Assembly (NCBI RefSeq): GCF_050433505.1
Contig: NZ_JBNPXC010000001.1
Location: 1,116,001 to 1,180,000, forward strand
Reading direction: 5' to 3'
From: Methanobacterium_D oryzae
Lineage (GTDB): Archaea; Methanobacteriota; Methanobacteria; Methanobacteriales; Methanobacteriaceae
DNA: 64,000 bases
Below the pieces are notes generated by a model. The model ran no database searches. It was not told the origin of the DNA and worked only from the letters and a program-made list of their open reading frames with translations. Shown here piece by piece: positions 36,074 to 44,766 of the stretch. A program made the translations under genes and the position numbers. The number at the start of each line of letters is the position of its first letter. Positions within the stretch are counted from its first letter, which is position 1.

Positions 36074-36961
36074 TTAACTTATTTTTAAACCAGCTATCTC
36101 ATTTAAAATATCGGTCTTAGTCACAATTCCGATAGGTGTTTTATCGATATCTATGACTATAAGCCTTCCAATTTTATTTTTATTCATAATTTCAATGGCA
36201 TCTGAAATCATTAAATCTTCTTCAACAGTAATTATATGCTTTGACATTATTTCAGCTACTGTTAAGTTTTCTTTTTTATTTGCAATAGCTTTTGTAATAT
36301 CACTTAATGTTAAAATACCTGCAACATCACTATCTTCAACTACTGGCGCTCCATCTATTCCATTATTTGATAAAATCCATGAAGCTTCTTTTATGGTCAT
36401 GTGAGCATCTAATGTTATAAGGTTTTGGCTTGCAACATCTATTACAGATTTATGGGGGATACTTCGTATGTTTGTAGTATCTAAAAGTATAATACTATCC
36501 ATATCATCTCTTCCAACAACAACACCATTCACTACAAGCTTATTTACGGGTGTTGGACCTACTCTCACCTTATCTCCAAGATCAAGCTGCCTTATATTAC
36601 CTATAACCTTTATCGCAGCTTCACATTCTCCGGGATGAGGAATACTTGTAAATTCTATTCTGGCTACTGTTAAATCACCAACTCTTTTTCCTCGTTTGAA
36701 TATAGGGACATTTGCATCTTTATCAGATGAACCAATATTTAAAGTGTGATAAGCTTCTATTGTAGGTTTATATCCGCCTCTTGGTCCTGGAACGCCTTTT
36801 ACAAGCCCTAAACTTCTTAGGGACTGCATCTGGTTTCTAATTGTACCGGGGTTACGAGCCATAATTTCGGCAATTTCTTCTCCTTTAATGGATTTGCCTT
36901 TTGATTTTTGATATAAATTAATCAAACTTTGCAATATTTCTTTCTGGACAGATGTAAGCAT
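36074..36961 (-). CDS. Transcriptional regulator with winged helix and two CBS domains
   Basis: Protein of 295 residues. Residues 1-70 form a winged helix (QKEILQSLINLYQKSKGKSI, MARNPGTIRNQMQSLRSLGL). The middle section carries a regulatory domain with EFTSIPHPGECEAAIKVIG. The C-terminal half is a CBS pair (LDAHMTIKEASWILSNNGID and ITVEEDLMISDAIEIMNKNK), which usually senses adenine nucleotides or S-adenosylmethionine. It resembles a family conserved in methanogens; the regulon is unknown. GGTGG precedes the ATG. The 250 bases upstream hold a palindromic AT stretch (near 36985-37015) that could be an autoregulatory site. Confidence 0.85.
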   Translation of the reverse strand: MLTSVQKEILQSLINLYQKSKGKSIKGEEIAEIMARNPGTIRNQMQSLRSLGLVKGVPGPRGGYKPTIEAYHTLNIGSSDKDANVPIFKRGKRVGDLTVARIEFTSIPHPGECEAAIKVIGNIRQLDLGDKVRVGPTPVNKLVVNGVVVGRDDMDSIILLDTTNIRSIPHKSVIDVASQNLITLDAHMTIKEASWILSNNGIDGAPVVEDSDVAGILTLSDITKAIANKKENLTVAEIMSKHIITVEEDLMISDAIEIMNKNKIGRLIVIDIDKTPIGIVTKTDILNEIAGLKIS

Positions 36962-37212
36962 GGGACCACCATTAACATAATTTATTATTATTTATAATTA
37001 TAATTCTAATTATAAATTTATCATGGTTATACATATATAAATTTTTTCATATCAGCAAAAATTATACAAACTTTTCAAATATAGTTGCCAAAAATACCTT
37101 TTTGATCAACATTGTCTAACAAGCCAAAAAACAGCACTACATGATTTTACATAATCTAAAAAATAAGGTATATAAAAATTACTGTTAAAGGTAATGTTGT
37201 TGTTTTTTAAAG

Positions 37213-38085
37213 CTAAATCTTTAGAGCAAAAGCACCAAAAATTATAATAAATAGTGCTACTGCACCTATTTCAATGATTTTTTCTATTTTCTCATTAGAA
37301 ATTTTTAAATCACTAATATATGGGATTTTTAAAGCATCAGAAAGTTTTACATCACTTAAATAAATTTGAATTGAAAAATATATGGCAATATTCATAGATA
37401 AAGTAAAAGCAAGGGGCCAATCATCTATTGAAAACTGATGGAAGAAATAAATAAGGATAAAAATTTGTAGTATTATAAGAAAACCCATAACCTTGACGTA
37501 ATTAATGGCCATATTATCTTTTTTCAAGTACATATGGGCAATATCATTCCTCTCTGGAACTTTAACTCTTTTTTCATGGTAAAATCCATATACCAAAACC
37601 ATCAACCCCAAAGTAATCCCATACAGGAATATGGGTGCATAATAAGTTATCAAGCCTATTAAACTGCCAATTATTATAATTACGCCTGTAATTAGCAATA
37701 TTAGTTTTGTTTTGTCTTTTAGCATGTCTATTTTTGTTTGAGATGATTTTAGGTATTTTTTGCGTATTTGGTTAGCTAAAAATAGTGTAGCCCACAGTGC
37801 AGCGATTAAAGGAATTAAATAGTCACTTATACTATAAACAGGATTATAATAAAAGATATAAATTAAAATAAGCCATTGAATTATATTAACACTAAATACA
37901 GACACAATATAACTGTTTGTGACTTTAATTTTTTTATCTTTAGTATAAAATCCAAATATAATGGCCAGGATACCTATGCTAATAAAAAACAGGTCTATGG
38001 GAGAGTTAGATCCTAAATAACTTGCTAAAAAATATAATATTATTCCAATTCCAAATAAAATTGACAGGGCTTTGTTGTTATTCAT
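37213..38085 (-). CDS. Multi-span membrane protein, family B copy 1
   Basis: Protein of 290 residues with about eight to nine predicted spans and short basic loops (QIRKKYLKSSQTKIDMLKDK, YGFYHEKRVKVPERND). It is a close paralogue of the gene at 40962-41756, with long stretches nearly identical. GAGG precedes the ATG. The C-terminal span GAVALFIIIFGAFALKI is the segment that is out of frame in the paralogue. No known family. It is probably a lineage-specific membrane protein in a cluster of similar duplicates. Confidence 0.7.
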   Translation of the reverse strand: MNNNKALSILFGIGIILYFLASYLGSNSPIDLFFISIGILAIIFGFYTKDKKIKVTNSYIVSVFSVNIIQWLILIYIFYYNPVYSISDYLIPLIAALWATLFLANQIRKKYLKSSQTKIDMLKDKTKLILLITGVIIIIGSLIGLITYYAPIFLYGITLGLMVLVYGFYHEKRVKVPERNDIAHMYLKKDNMAINYVKVMGFLIILQIFILIYFFHQFSIDDWPLAFTLSMNIAIYFSIQIYLSDVKLSDALKIPYISDLKISNEKIEKIIEIGAVALFIIIFGAFALKI

Positions 38086-38126
38086 TTTAAACCTCTTTTT
38101 AATAGGTTGTTTAATTTGCTACTGCC

Positions 38127-38531
38127 TTAAAGATAGTTTATTATTTCAATAACTGCCACTAATATGATGAAAGCTATTAAAAAGTAATTAAATCCTTTAT
38201 TTTCTTTTGTAGATGTTTTCCATTTTTTAGTAAAATCATAACTCATCCAGATAATTCCAGATAGAACTAATATTGAAAATATACTATTAACTAATTTATC
38301 TCCCTGATATGATGGCGATGATAATTGTATGTAAGTTAAAATGGATGTAATTGCTGTAATTACTGCTACAAGTGAAAGATAGGCTTTTTTATTATGGTAG
38401 TTTTTTACTTCAAATAATCCGCTTATAATAAAAATAATTGCAAGACCAGCGTATAAAGCGGTTAGGGAGTAACTGTCTAAATATGCAATTATAAATAAAA
38501 TACCAAGTAGAATCGATGTGTTTAGTTTCAT
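38127..38531 (-). CDS. Four-span small membrane protein
   Basis: Protein of 134 residues with four hydrophobic segments and a hydrophilic link KKWKTSTKENKG before the last one. GTGAT lies eight bases before the ATG at 38531; the in-frame TTG three codons earlier is too close to that site. It may be a distant relative of the neighbouring family A proteins, sharing the motif FEVKNYHNKKAY with their FKIKNYYNK. Function unknown. Confidence 0.65.
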   Translation of the reverse strand: MKLNTSILLGILFIIAYLDSYSLTALYAGLAIIFIISGLFEVKNYHNKKAYLSLVAVITAITSILTYIQLSSPSYQGDKLVNSIFSILVLSGIIWMSYDFTKKWKTSTKENKGFNYFLIAFIILVAVIEIINYL

Positions 38532-38547
38532 TTTAATCAATCACTAA

Positions 38548-39069
38548 TTAATTTTCCAATGCATTATTTTTAAGTCTTCTTCTGCGAATTAATCTGATAA
38601 TTACAAGCAAAATTAATAGAAATGCTCCTGTAATAAATGCAAATTTAAAATTATGGATAATATAGCCCATGATGCTAAAAAGGCTTATTGCAAACAAACA
38701 TATTCCTGTCCTTGATAATATTTTTTCTTTTTTTGTAATGAGATTTTGAGGTTTTAATTCAAAGTAGAATGTCATAAAAAGACTAAAGCTCATTATTAAA
38801 AGGAATACGTAAACTATTGTATTTTGTATGGGTACTAAATAATATTCTCCAATTAGTAGTATTGCTAAAGCTAACAATATAATTATACTATTAAGAGTTT
38901 TATTATAGTAATTTTTAATCTTGAATAAACTTGATATTGTAATTATTAAACCTAAACCTATGTATATTGGGCCAAGATAAGAAGGATTGCTTAGTATGTC
39001 CATTAAACCCATAATAATAAACATTAGACCAAGAAAGATTGAAATTATATAGCTATCATTTTTTTTCAT
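38548..39069 (-). CDS. Membrane protein, family A copy 1
   Basis: Protein of 173 residues with about six spans. Diagnostic features shared with 41773-42288 and with the N-terminal half of 39729-40448 are: a GP-containing second span (LGPIYIGLGL), FKIKNYYNKT, EYYLVPIQNT and EKILSRTG; it also ends LKNNALEN like copy 2. The ATG at 39069 follows ATGATTGATTAAA. It forms a tight run with its neighbours. Function unknown; three paralogues within 4 kb suggest local duplication. Confidence 0.7.
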   Translation of the reverse strand: MKKNDSYIISIFLGLMFIIMGLMDILSNPSYLGPIYIGLGLIITISSLFKIKNYYNKTLNSIIILLALAILLIGEYYLVPIQNTIVYVFLLIMSFSLFMTFYFELKPQNLITKKEKILSRTGICLFAISLFSIMGYIIHNFKFAFITGAFLLILLVIIRLIRRRRLKNNALEN

Positions 39070-39078
39070 TTTAATCAA

Positions 39079-39696
39079 TCATGAATTAATTTTTTCTATG
39101 TATCCTGCTTTAATAGATGGCAAAGCTACTTCTGTCCCTTTTAACTCCTCTGGTAAATTATCTTGTAACTCATTTTGTAACTCATCATCTACACATGGAT
39201 AAATATATTCTCCATAAACGGTTATATTATCGCCTTTTTTAAATGGTAATGTCCCAGTATAACTTGTGAGTATATAAGGATCTGAAAAGAGTTTAGGGAC
39301 GCTAAGAACTATATGTGTTCTTGTTTTATTAAAATCGAAATATTCTTCTTTTTTATATATTTGGCCTGTTACTTTCACTTTTTTACCAATAAATGCCTCA
39401 GGATCTTCTGCAACTTTAGCTAAATTAAGTTCAATGCAAGAATTTTTATATGCAAGTATACTATCGCCTGTAACAGCAGGTAAATAAAAATCGCTTTCTT
39501 TTCCTTCAAATGTTAACCCAAAAAGCGATATATAGATTAGAATACCTAACAAAGTTATAATTAACAAACCTATTAAAATTTTAACATTTATTCTCCTGCT
39601 ATGCAGTTTAAAATCATCTTCATTTAATTCTGCACCACAATTTTCACAGTACTGTACATCTTTAGGATTTTCTGTACCACATTCAGGGCATTTCAT
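39079..39696 (-). CDS. Zinc-ribbon membrane-anchored protein with extracytoplasmic OB-like domain
   Basis: Protein of 205 residues. MKCPECGTENPKDVQYCENC is a two-CxxC zinc ribbon on the cytoplasmic side, followed by one span (ILIGLLIITLLGILIYISLF). A roughly 130-residue external domain contains FIGKKVKVTGQIYKKEEYF and FKKGDNITVYGEYIYP, which resembles the OB-fold type domains described as tRNA_anti-like in methanogen surface proteins. It is encoded nine bases before family A copy 1, in one operon. Substrate or ligand unknown. Confidence 0.72.
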   Translation of the reverse strand: MKCPECGTENPKDVQYCENCGAELNEDDFKLHSRRINVKILIGLLIITLLGILIYISLFGLTFEGKESDFYLPAVTGDSILAYKNSCIELNLAKVAEDPEAFIGKKVKVTGQIYKKEEYFDFNKTRTHIVLSVPKLFSDPYILTSYTGTLPFKKGDNITVYGEYIYPCVDDELQNELQDNLPEELKGTEVALPSIKAGYIEKINS

Positions 39697-39728
39697 AATT
39701 AAACACTCGTTTAAAATTTATTTTAATT

Positions 39729-40448
39729 TTATATTAACTTTAAAATTTCTTCTTTAGCTTTTAATGCAGGTTCATGATTTGGATCCAATCCTAAAACGTT
39801 ATCAAAACATTCTAAGGCTTTGGTATATTGTAAAAGTTCTTTAAGGGCTTTTCCTTTGTTATACCATAAAAATGAATTTTTAGGTTGGGATTCTAAAGCT
39901 TTATTTAGATATTTTATTGATTCTTCATACTTCCCTTTTTTTAGTAATCTATAACCTTTCATTTGGTTGGAGAAAATATAAAATCCAATACCTACTAAAA
40001 TTAATATGATTAAACATATGGTTCCTAACATTATTGCAGCTGTAAAATCTTTAAAAATAATTCCCATTAAAGAAAAAACACTTATAAAAAGTAAAATATG
40101 CCCAATCCATAATAAAATTGTTTTAATTATGGTAGGGGGATTATTATGTAATTGAAAGTAAAAACTAATGAAGCTGCCTATAGCCATAATTAAAAGGAAA
40201 AAATAAAATGCTGTATTTTGTATTGGCACTAAAAAATATTCAAAAATAAACATTAAAACTAATGATGCTACCATGAAAATACCATAAAAAGCTTTATTAT
40301 CTCCATTTTTAAAAATATCATATAAAATAAGCATTAAGCCAATAGTAATTAATATAGGACCAATAGAACCACTATGAAATAATATAGTTAATAAACCTAT
40401 TATAACCATTATAATGCCTGGAAACATTACACCATAATTATTTTTCAT
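39729..40448 (-). CDS. Membrane protein family A fused to a C-terminal TPR domain
   Basis: Protein of 239 residues: residues 1-165 have six spans homologous to the two stand-alone family A proteins (SIGPILITIGLMLILYDIFK, EYFLVPIQNTAF). Residues 170-238 form two TPR repeats (GRYEESIKYLNKALE-type: GKYEESIKYLNKALESQPKN and LLQYTKALECFDNVLGLDPN). TPRs on the cytoplasmic side would recruit partner proteins. GAGGATGAT precedes the ATG. It is preceded by a promoter block shared with two other genes of the window. Confidence 0.75.
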   Translation of the reverse strand: MKNNYGVMFPGIIMVIIGLLTILFHSGSIGPILITIGLMLILYDIFKNGDNKAFYGIFMVASLVLMFIFEYFLVPIQNTAFYFFLLIMAIGSFISFYFQLHNNPPTIIKTILLWIGHILLFISVFSLMGIIFKDFTAAIMLGTICLIILILVGIGFYIFSNQMKGYRLLKKGKYEESIKYLNKALESQPKNSFLWYNKGKALKELLQYTKALECFDNVLGLDPNHEPALKAKEEILKLI

Positions 40449-40467
40449 TATATCATCCTCATTAAAT

Positions 40468-40520
40468 CAAAATTAGATTGATTAAAGTAATATAAAAACT
40501 TAATTTAAAAATAATCAAAA
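40468..40520 (-). promoter_or_regulatory. Repeated promoter block, copy 1
   Basis: Nearly the same sequence occurs ahead of three minus-strand genes: here, at 52477-52526 and at 53949-54000. Read on the minus strand it contains AAATTAAGTTTTTATATTAC, with a TATA box preceded by an A/T-rich BRE-like tract, then TTTAATCAATCTAATTTT where the transcript should start. Conservation of exactly this span argues for a functional promoter. Confidence 0.65.
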
Positions 40521-40572
40521 CAATTCAGTATTTCGCTTGTTAATAGCTTTTAATAGAGATTGATTGTTTATG

Positions 40573-40838
40573 TTAAAAAAGATTGAAGAGATTATCCATT
40601 ACTAAATAACTTATAACTAAAATAATTGATAAATTTACAAGCCATTCCTTAGTGGTTTTTATCATGTATTGAAGTTGAATAACCAATAACAAACCAGGTA
40701 TAAGGCGCGTGAAGCCTGCATATTGTTCAAAGAAAGTAAGCATATGAAATAGCTTACAGTAAACACTATTAAGCCTATTATTATTGCTTTATAATTTATA
40801 TAATCTTTAAAAGCTTTTAAATTATCTTGTAGAGTCAT
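40573..40838 (-). pseudogene. Frameshifted small membrane protein gene
   Basis: An ATG at 40838 opens MTLQDNLKAFKDYINYKAI followed by a membrane span to SLNN. From there the coherent sequence continues in a different frame as YAGFTRLIPGLLLVIQLQYM, then KTTKEWLVNLSIILVISYLV and a stop at 40573. Both halves are hydrophobic and protein-like, and neither is sensible in the other frame, so a single indel near 40718 broke the gene. Homology not recognised. A sequencing error would restore an 87-residue protein. Confidence 0.65.
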
Positions 40839-40961
40839 TGAAGTTAATATAATTTTATTTTATTTAAAAATTACTGTCAAATTAATATTTTTTAAGCTAA
40901 ATCTTTAAAGCTATGGCGCCAAAAATTATAATAAATAGTGCAATAGCACCTGTTCCAATGA

Positions 40962-41756
40962 TCATTTCTTTTTCTTATTGGAAATCACTGTAGGTTTCTC
41001 TCTCATCCTTCCAATGTATTTTAAATCGCTTTCGCGAATCTGTATATAAAAAAACAAGGAAATAATTAAGGAAAAAGTTGTAGCACTTACCCAATCATCT
41101 TTTGAAATTTGATGGAAGAAGTAAATGAGAATAATCCATTGTAATATTATAACAGAACCCATGGCCTTAGCATAATTAACAGGGATGTTATCTTTTTTAA
41201 TGTACATATTGGCAATATTACGCTTCTCTGGAACGCTAACTCTTTTTTCATGGTAAAATCCATATACAAAAACCATCAACCCCAAAGTAACTCCATAAAG
41301 GAATATTGGGGCATAATAAGTTATCAAACCTGCTAAACTTCCAATTATTATAATCAAACCAATGGATAGCAGTATTAGTTTTGTTTTATCTTTTAGTATG
41401 TCTATTTTTGTTTCAGTGGATTTCAAGTATTTTTTGCGTATTTGGTTTACTAAAAATAGTGTAACACATAGTGCAGCAATTAAATCAATTAAATATGCAT
41501 TCCTATTATAAACTGAGGTATAATAGAAGACGTAAATTAAAATAAGCCATTGAACTATATTAACACTAAATACAGACACAATATAACCATTAGTGACTTT
41601 AATTTTTCTATTTTCAGTGCAAAATCTAAATATAATGCCCAGAATGGCCATAGTAAACCAAAACAAGTTTAGAGGTTTAAACCCTAAATAAAATGCTAAG
41701 GATAATAGTGTTAATGCAATTCCAAGTAAAAGGGGTAGAGCTTTGTTGTTATTCAT
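40962..41756 (-). CDS. Multi-span membrane protein, family B copy 2, C-terminal span out of frame
   Basis: Protein of 264 residues, closely related to 37213-38085 (shared GSLAGLITYYAPIFLYG-like span and YGFYHEKRVSVPE loop). Compared with that paralogue, this frame ends early in an A-rich stretch (SNKKKK, stop at 40962). The missing last span, IIGTGAIALFIIIFGAIALK, is still encoded at 40897-40964 one frame over, with its own stop aligned with the paralogue's. The ATG at 41756 follows GGTGAT at the right distance. The product, if made, lacks its last membrane span. Confidence 0.7.
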   Translation of the reverse strand: MNNNKALPLLLGIALTLLSLAFYLGFKPLNLFWFTMAILGIIFRFCTENRKIKVTNGYIVSVFSVNIVQWLILIYVFYYTSVYNRNAYLIDLIAALCVTLFLVNQIRKKYLKSTETKIDILKDKTKLILLSIGLIIIIGSLAGLITYYAPIFLYGVTLGLMVFVYGFYHEKRVSVPEKRNIANMYIKKDNIPVNYAKAMGSVIILQWIILIYFFHQISKDDWVSATTFSLIISLFFYIQIRESDLKYIGRMREKPTVISNKKKK

Positions 41757-41772
41757 TTTAATCAATCACCAA

Positions 41773-42288
41773 TTAATTTTCCAATGCATTATTTTTATGC
41801 TTCTTTAGGTCTATTAACATGAAAATAATTATAATAATTGTAAAAAGTGTCCCTATAATTAATGTATCAGTTAATTTATTGTTAATTAAACCTCCCAATA
41901 TAAATGAAGGCATTAACCATAAAATAAGTCCTGTAACTGTTAAAATTTTTTCTCTTCTATTTTTCCAATTTTCGGGGATTAAAAGGGTGTAAGCGATTAT
42001 AAAAAGTCCTATTGCTACTATTGAAAGGAGTAAGTAAAGTATTATTTGCATTGGAATTAAAGAATACTCTAAAATTAGCATTAATGCTAAAATTATAACT
42101 ATAATTGCAGTATAAAACTGTCTATTATAATATTTTTTAATTTTAAATATTGTTGATACCGCAAATATTAAAGCAAAGGCTAAGCCTATTGGACCTATAT
42201 AAAGTTTATCAAGCGTATTCATTATTCCTTGTACAACAAATACTAAACTGAAAATTAGTAAAAATATGTAGGTTCCTTTTTTCTCCAT
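41773..42288 (-). CDS. Membrane protein, family A copy 2
   Basis: Protein of 171 residues with six spans: YIGPIGLAFALIFAVSTIFK, KKYYNRQFYTA, LEYSLIPMQ and REKILTVTG align with 38548-39069, and both end with the residues NNALEN. Its position before family B copy 2 mirrors the arrangement of family A and B copy 1, pointing to duplication of a multi-gene block. ATG at 42288. Function unknown. Confidence 0.7.
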   Translation of the reverse strand: MEKKGTYIFLLIFSLVFVVQGIMNTLDKLYIGPIGLAFALIFAVSTIFKIKKYYNRQFYTAIIVIILALMLILEYSLIPMQIILYLLLSIVAIGLFIIAYTLLIPENWKNRREKILTVTGLILWLMPSFILGGLINNKLTDTLIIGTLFTIIIIIFMLIDLKKHKNNALEN

Positions 42289-42340
42289 TTTAATCAATCA
42301 CAACTTAATTTTTTAAATGCATCATTTTTTTAGTTAAATT

Positions 42341-43189
42341 TTATTCTGAAATATACATTAATGCCAGTGATTTAGCAACATAAATGTAAATATACGGTAG
42401 AAAAATTATTGACATTATAATCATAGGAATAATTGGGTGAATAAAGCTTAATGCATAGGATATAATGTTTGCTATAATATATAGAATTAAAACTGTGATT
42501 CCAGTTACTATATACCAGATTATAAGATTTTTCAATTTTATATCTTTTATATCCTCTATTATTTCACCGAATCTAAAAGCTGCACGTAATTCGCTTTCAT
42601 AATGTGCCATATTTGCAATTGCAATAGAAAATATTGGAATAATTACTATAATGTATAGCATTCCAATGAGAATAATGGAAATTGCTCCAGGTTCAATTCC
42701 GTCTATAAATTGGAAGAAAATAAATAAGAAGGATAATAGATTAAGAATTTCGGGGATAACTACTGATATTAGACTAATTGAATATTCAAAAGTATTCAAT
42801 CCAACGACTTGAAATTCTGATGTTAAATATGATCCATAAAATACTGTTAAAATAAAGGTAATTAAAATAGCTGGTAGGAAATAAACAATATTTGCTGTAA
42901 ACACTTTTAACCCTTCAATGCCCGTGTTAATCCAATTATTAAATTCTGGAAACTCAGCTTTCTCATCAAGGGATAATTTTATAACTCTAAATAAGTATCC
43001 ATTTACTAAAAAGACAATTATAAATCCGATTACAGCCAAAATACCGATTATATAACTATTTTTTACTCCAAATATATCAGTAATGCCTGATAAATTATAA
43101 ATAAGTATTATAATTCCTAAAATTAAAAATTTTTTCCAGTCTGTAAATGGATATTTTAAAGAATCTTTAACTATTTTTCCAATTTGCAT
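42341..43189 (-). CDS. DUF4013-type membrane protein
   Basis: Protein of 282 residues with about six spans. The N-terminal MQIGKIVKDSLKYPFTDWKK, then GYLFRVIKLSLDEKAEFPEF and the TGIEGLKVFTANIVYFLPA segment are the usual DUF4013 pattern (soluble start, RVI, acidic-Pro-x-[FW], then GLK). The family is common in methanogens and haloarchaea and its role is unknown. It is the first gene of the local minus-strand run; a perfect 8-bp palindrome CGATATTA/TAATATCG at 43258-43276 lies about 70 bases upstream and may be an operator. Confidence 0.78.
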   Translation of the reverse strand: MQIGKIVKDSLKYPFTDWKKFLILGIIILIYNLSGITDIFGVKNSYIIGILAVIGFIIVFLVNGYLFRVIKLSLDEKAEFPEFNNWINTGIEGLKVFTANIVYFLPAILITFILTVFYGSYLTSEFQVVGLNTFEYSISLISVVIPEILNLLSFLFIFFQFIDGIEPGAISIILIGMLYIIVIIPIFSIAIANMAHYESELRAAFRFGEIIEDIKDIKLKNLIIWYIVTGITVLILYIIANIISYALSFIHPIIPMIIMSIIFLPYIYIYVAKSLALMYISE

Positions 43190-43363
43190 AATTAAACACC
43201 TTAATTAAAGCCCATTAATCATTATAAACTTTAAAATTTCTTTTTAACTCCTGACTGCGATATTAAAATAATATCGAAACGTAAATAAATATAATTCGGT
43301 TTAAGTATATTTAATAATTACTTTTAAAAGCAATAGTTGGAAATAATTTTAAATAAAGGCTAT

Positions 43364-43714
43364 TTAATACATTCCGACGGTTGTAACATATATGGTTCCT
43401 TTCATGGAGGAGTTTATTGCACAGTGATACGGAAATTGTCCAGTCTTCCTAAATTCATAACTATAATTTTGTCCAGGTGCTAAATTACCGCTATCAAAAA
43501 ATCCATAATCACTTACAATACGATGCGTTTTATTGTCATGATTTATCCAATTAACTTTATCTCCAGTATCAATACTTAAAGCAGTATGGTTAAATCCAGA
43601 ACTTTGAATACTGTTATCAAATGTTAAGCTAAGAATACCAAAATGACCTAAAATTGCCATAAGTGCCACTAAAATTACTACAATTAAAGTATCCAACTTT
43701 TGTGAATCTTTCAT
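43364..43714 (-). CDS. Membrane-anchored cupredoxin-like protein, one copper ligand changed
   Basis: Protein of 116 residues: an N-terminal signal anchor (IVVILVALMAILGHFGIL), then a plastocyanin/azurin-like beta-sandwich. The copper site would use His in DNKTHRIVSD and the C-terminal loop FPYHCAINSSMKGTI. The usual loop is C-x-x-H-P-x-M; here the His position is Asn (CAINSSM), so a normal type 1 copper site looks incomplete. AGGAG precedes the ATG. It acts outside the membrane; electron transfer is doubtful. Confidence 0.78.
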   Translation of the reverse strand: MKDSQKLDTLIVVILVALMAILGHFGILSLTFDNSIQSSGFNHTALSIDTGDKVNWINHDNKTHRIVSDYGFFDSGNLAPGQNYSYEFRKTGQFPYHCAINSSMKGTIYVTTVGMY

Positions 43715-43807
43715 GAACTTTTCTCCTAAAAACTTGCTTTTTTAAGATTAGCTTTCTTAACATTCTTTAAATTCAAGTAAAAATTAAAAATAAAAAAATA
43801 ATGGATT

Positions 43808-44404
43808 TTAGTAAACATTATTTCTAATTAGTCTATATGATGTTGAAGCGGCTTTGTTTAAGTCTTTTTGAACTATACTTGAACTTTTAGTTTTCATCCA
43901 ATAGCTCCAGTCACTTTTACCACCAGAATAACCACTATACAATAGACTGTTTACAGTACCTGTTGTTGATGCAGATGTTAGGTAAGGTTTTAAATAACCT
44001 CCTTGTGTTTCATATTTAGTGTGCATGTAGCTTGTTTCTCCACTTACACAATGTGGGGCTGAAAATGTGTCAGAAATGTAATGTGAAGCTACGCCAAAAC
44101 AATAACTGGCCTGATAATAATTGTGCATTTTGTAATACGTATTTCCTTTGCTTAACCAATAATTTGTTTTATTAATACTGTATGGATAACTGTGGCATCT
44201 TGTGTCATGGAATTTTTCATCAGGATCATTTGAACCATCCCTCATTGCAGAAAGGCTTAAATGAGTCTTAATTGAATAAGGCATAGCATTATATGTTTTA
44301 TCAATGATTTGAGAATGAGTGGTCCACTTCCAAGCACTGGCACTTGGCATTATAACCAAACTAACCACAATCAAAATAATAAGAAACTTAGAATATTTTT
44401 TCAA
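43808..44404 (-). CDS. Secreted zinc-dependent phospholipase C-like protein
   Basis: Protein of 198 residues with a signal peptide ending SASA, leaving a mature N-terminus WKWTTHSQIIDKTY as in zinc-dependent phospholipase C/S1-P1 nuclease folds, where the first Trp and nearby His bind zinc. Further potential ligands are HDTRCHSYP, GVASHYISDTFSAPH and a His in SYMHTKYE. TTG start behind GGGGAGTGAT. Substrate unknown; it is probably a surface hydrolase. Its upstream region contains the 73-base block repeated at 49.7 kb. Confidence 0.78.
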   Translation of the reverse strand: MKKYSKFLIILIVVSLVIMPSASAWKWTTHSQIIDKTYNAMPYSIKTHLSLSAMRDGSNDPDEKFHDTRCHSYPYSINKTNYWLSKGNTYYKMHNYYQASYCFGVASHYISDTFSAPHCVSGETSYMHTKYETQGGYLKPYLTSASTTGTVNSLLYSGYSGGKSDWSYWMKTKSSSIVQKDLNKAASTSYRLIRNNVY

Positions 44405-44424
44405 AAATAATCACTCCCCTTTAT

Positions 44425-44497
44425 GCTAATATTGTATCAAAAAATACTATACGATAATATTTGCTATTAGGATCAAATAGAAAGAACTATATTAAAT
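44425..44497 (-). repeat. Promoter-region repeat, copy 1 (second copy at 49671-49743)
   Basis: About 73 bases match the block at 49671-49743, the first 45 of them identical and the rest differing at only a few positions. Both lie directly upstream of a minus-strand start codon (44404 and 49666). They contain GTATCAAAAAATACTATACG, an imperfect palindrome around GTAT/ATAC, beside TATA-like DNA. A weaker relative (TGTATCAGATACTATAA) precedes the zinc-ribbon gene at 51545. Further upstream both copies carry remnants of the same coiled-coil gene (44578-44640 and 49826-49880). Confidence 0.65.
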
Positions 44498-44766
44498 TTA
44501 AAAAAATAACTTAATATCTTACATTCTTAATTTAGAGTATTAGATACTAACATATTTTAAAGAAATAGAAAATAATATTAACCTTCTTCGCTAACATTAT
44601 CCAAATTCTTCTTCATCTCACTAATTATGTTCGTATAAACCTTTGTAATTAAAATAAAGATATATAATAATAGTTGATAATAGATAAAAACAATTATATA
44701 TAAGCTTAAGTTAAATTGTCAAGTATATAATGGAATTAACCATAAAATAATTTTGGATGATAAATA

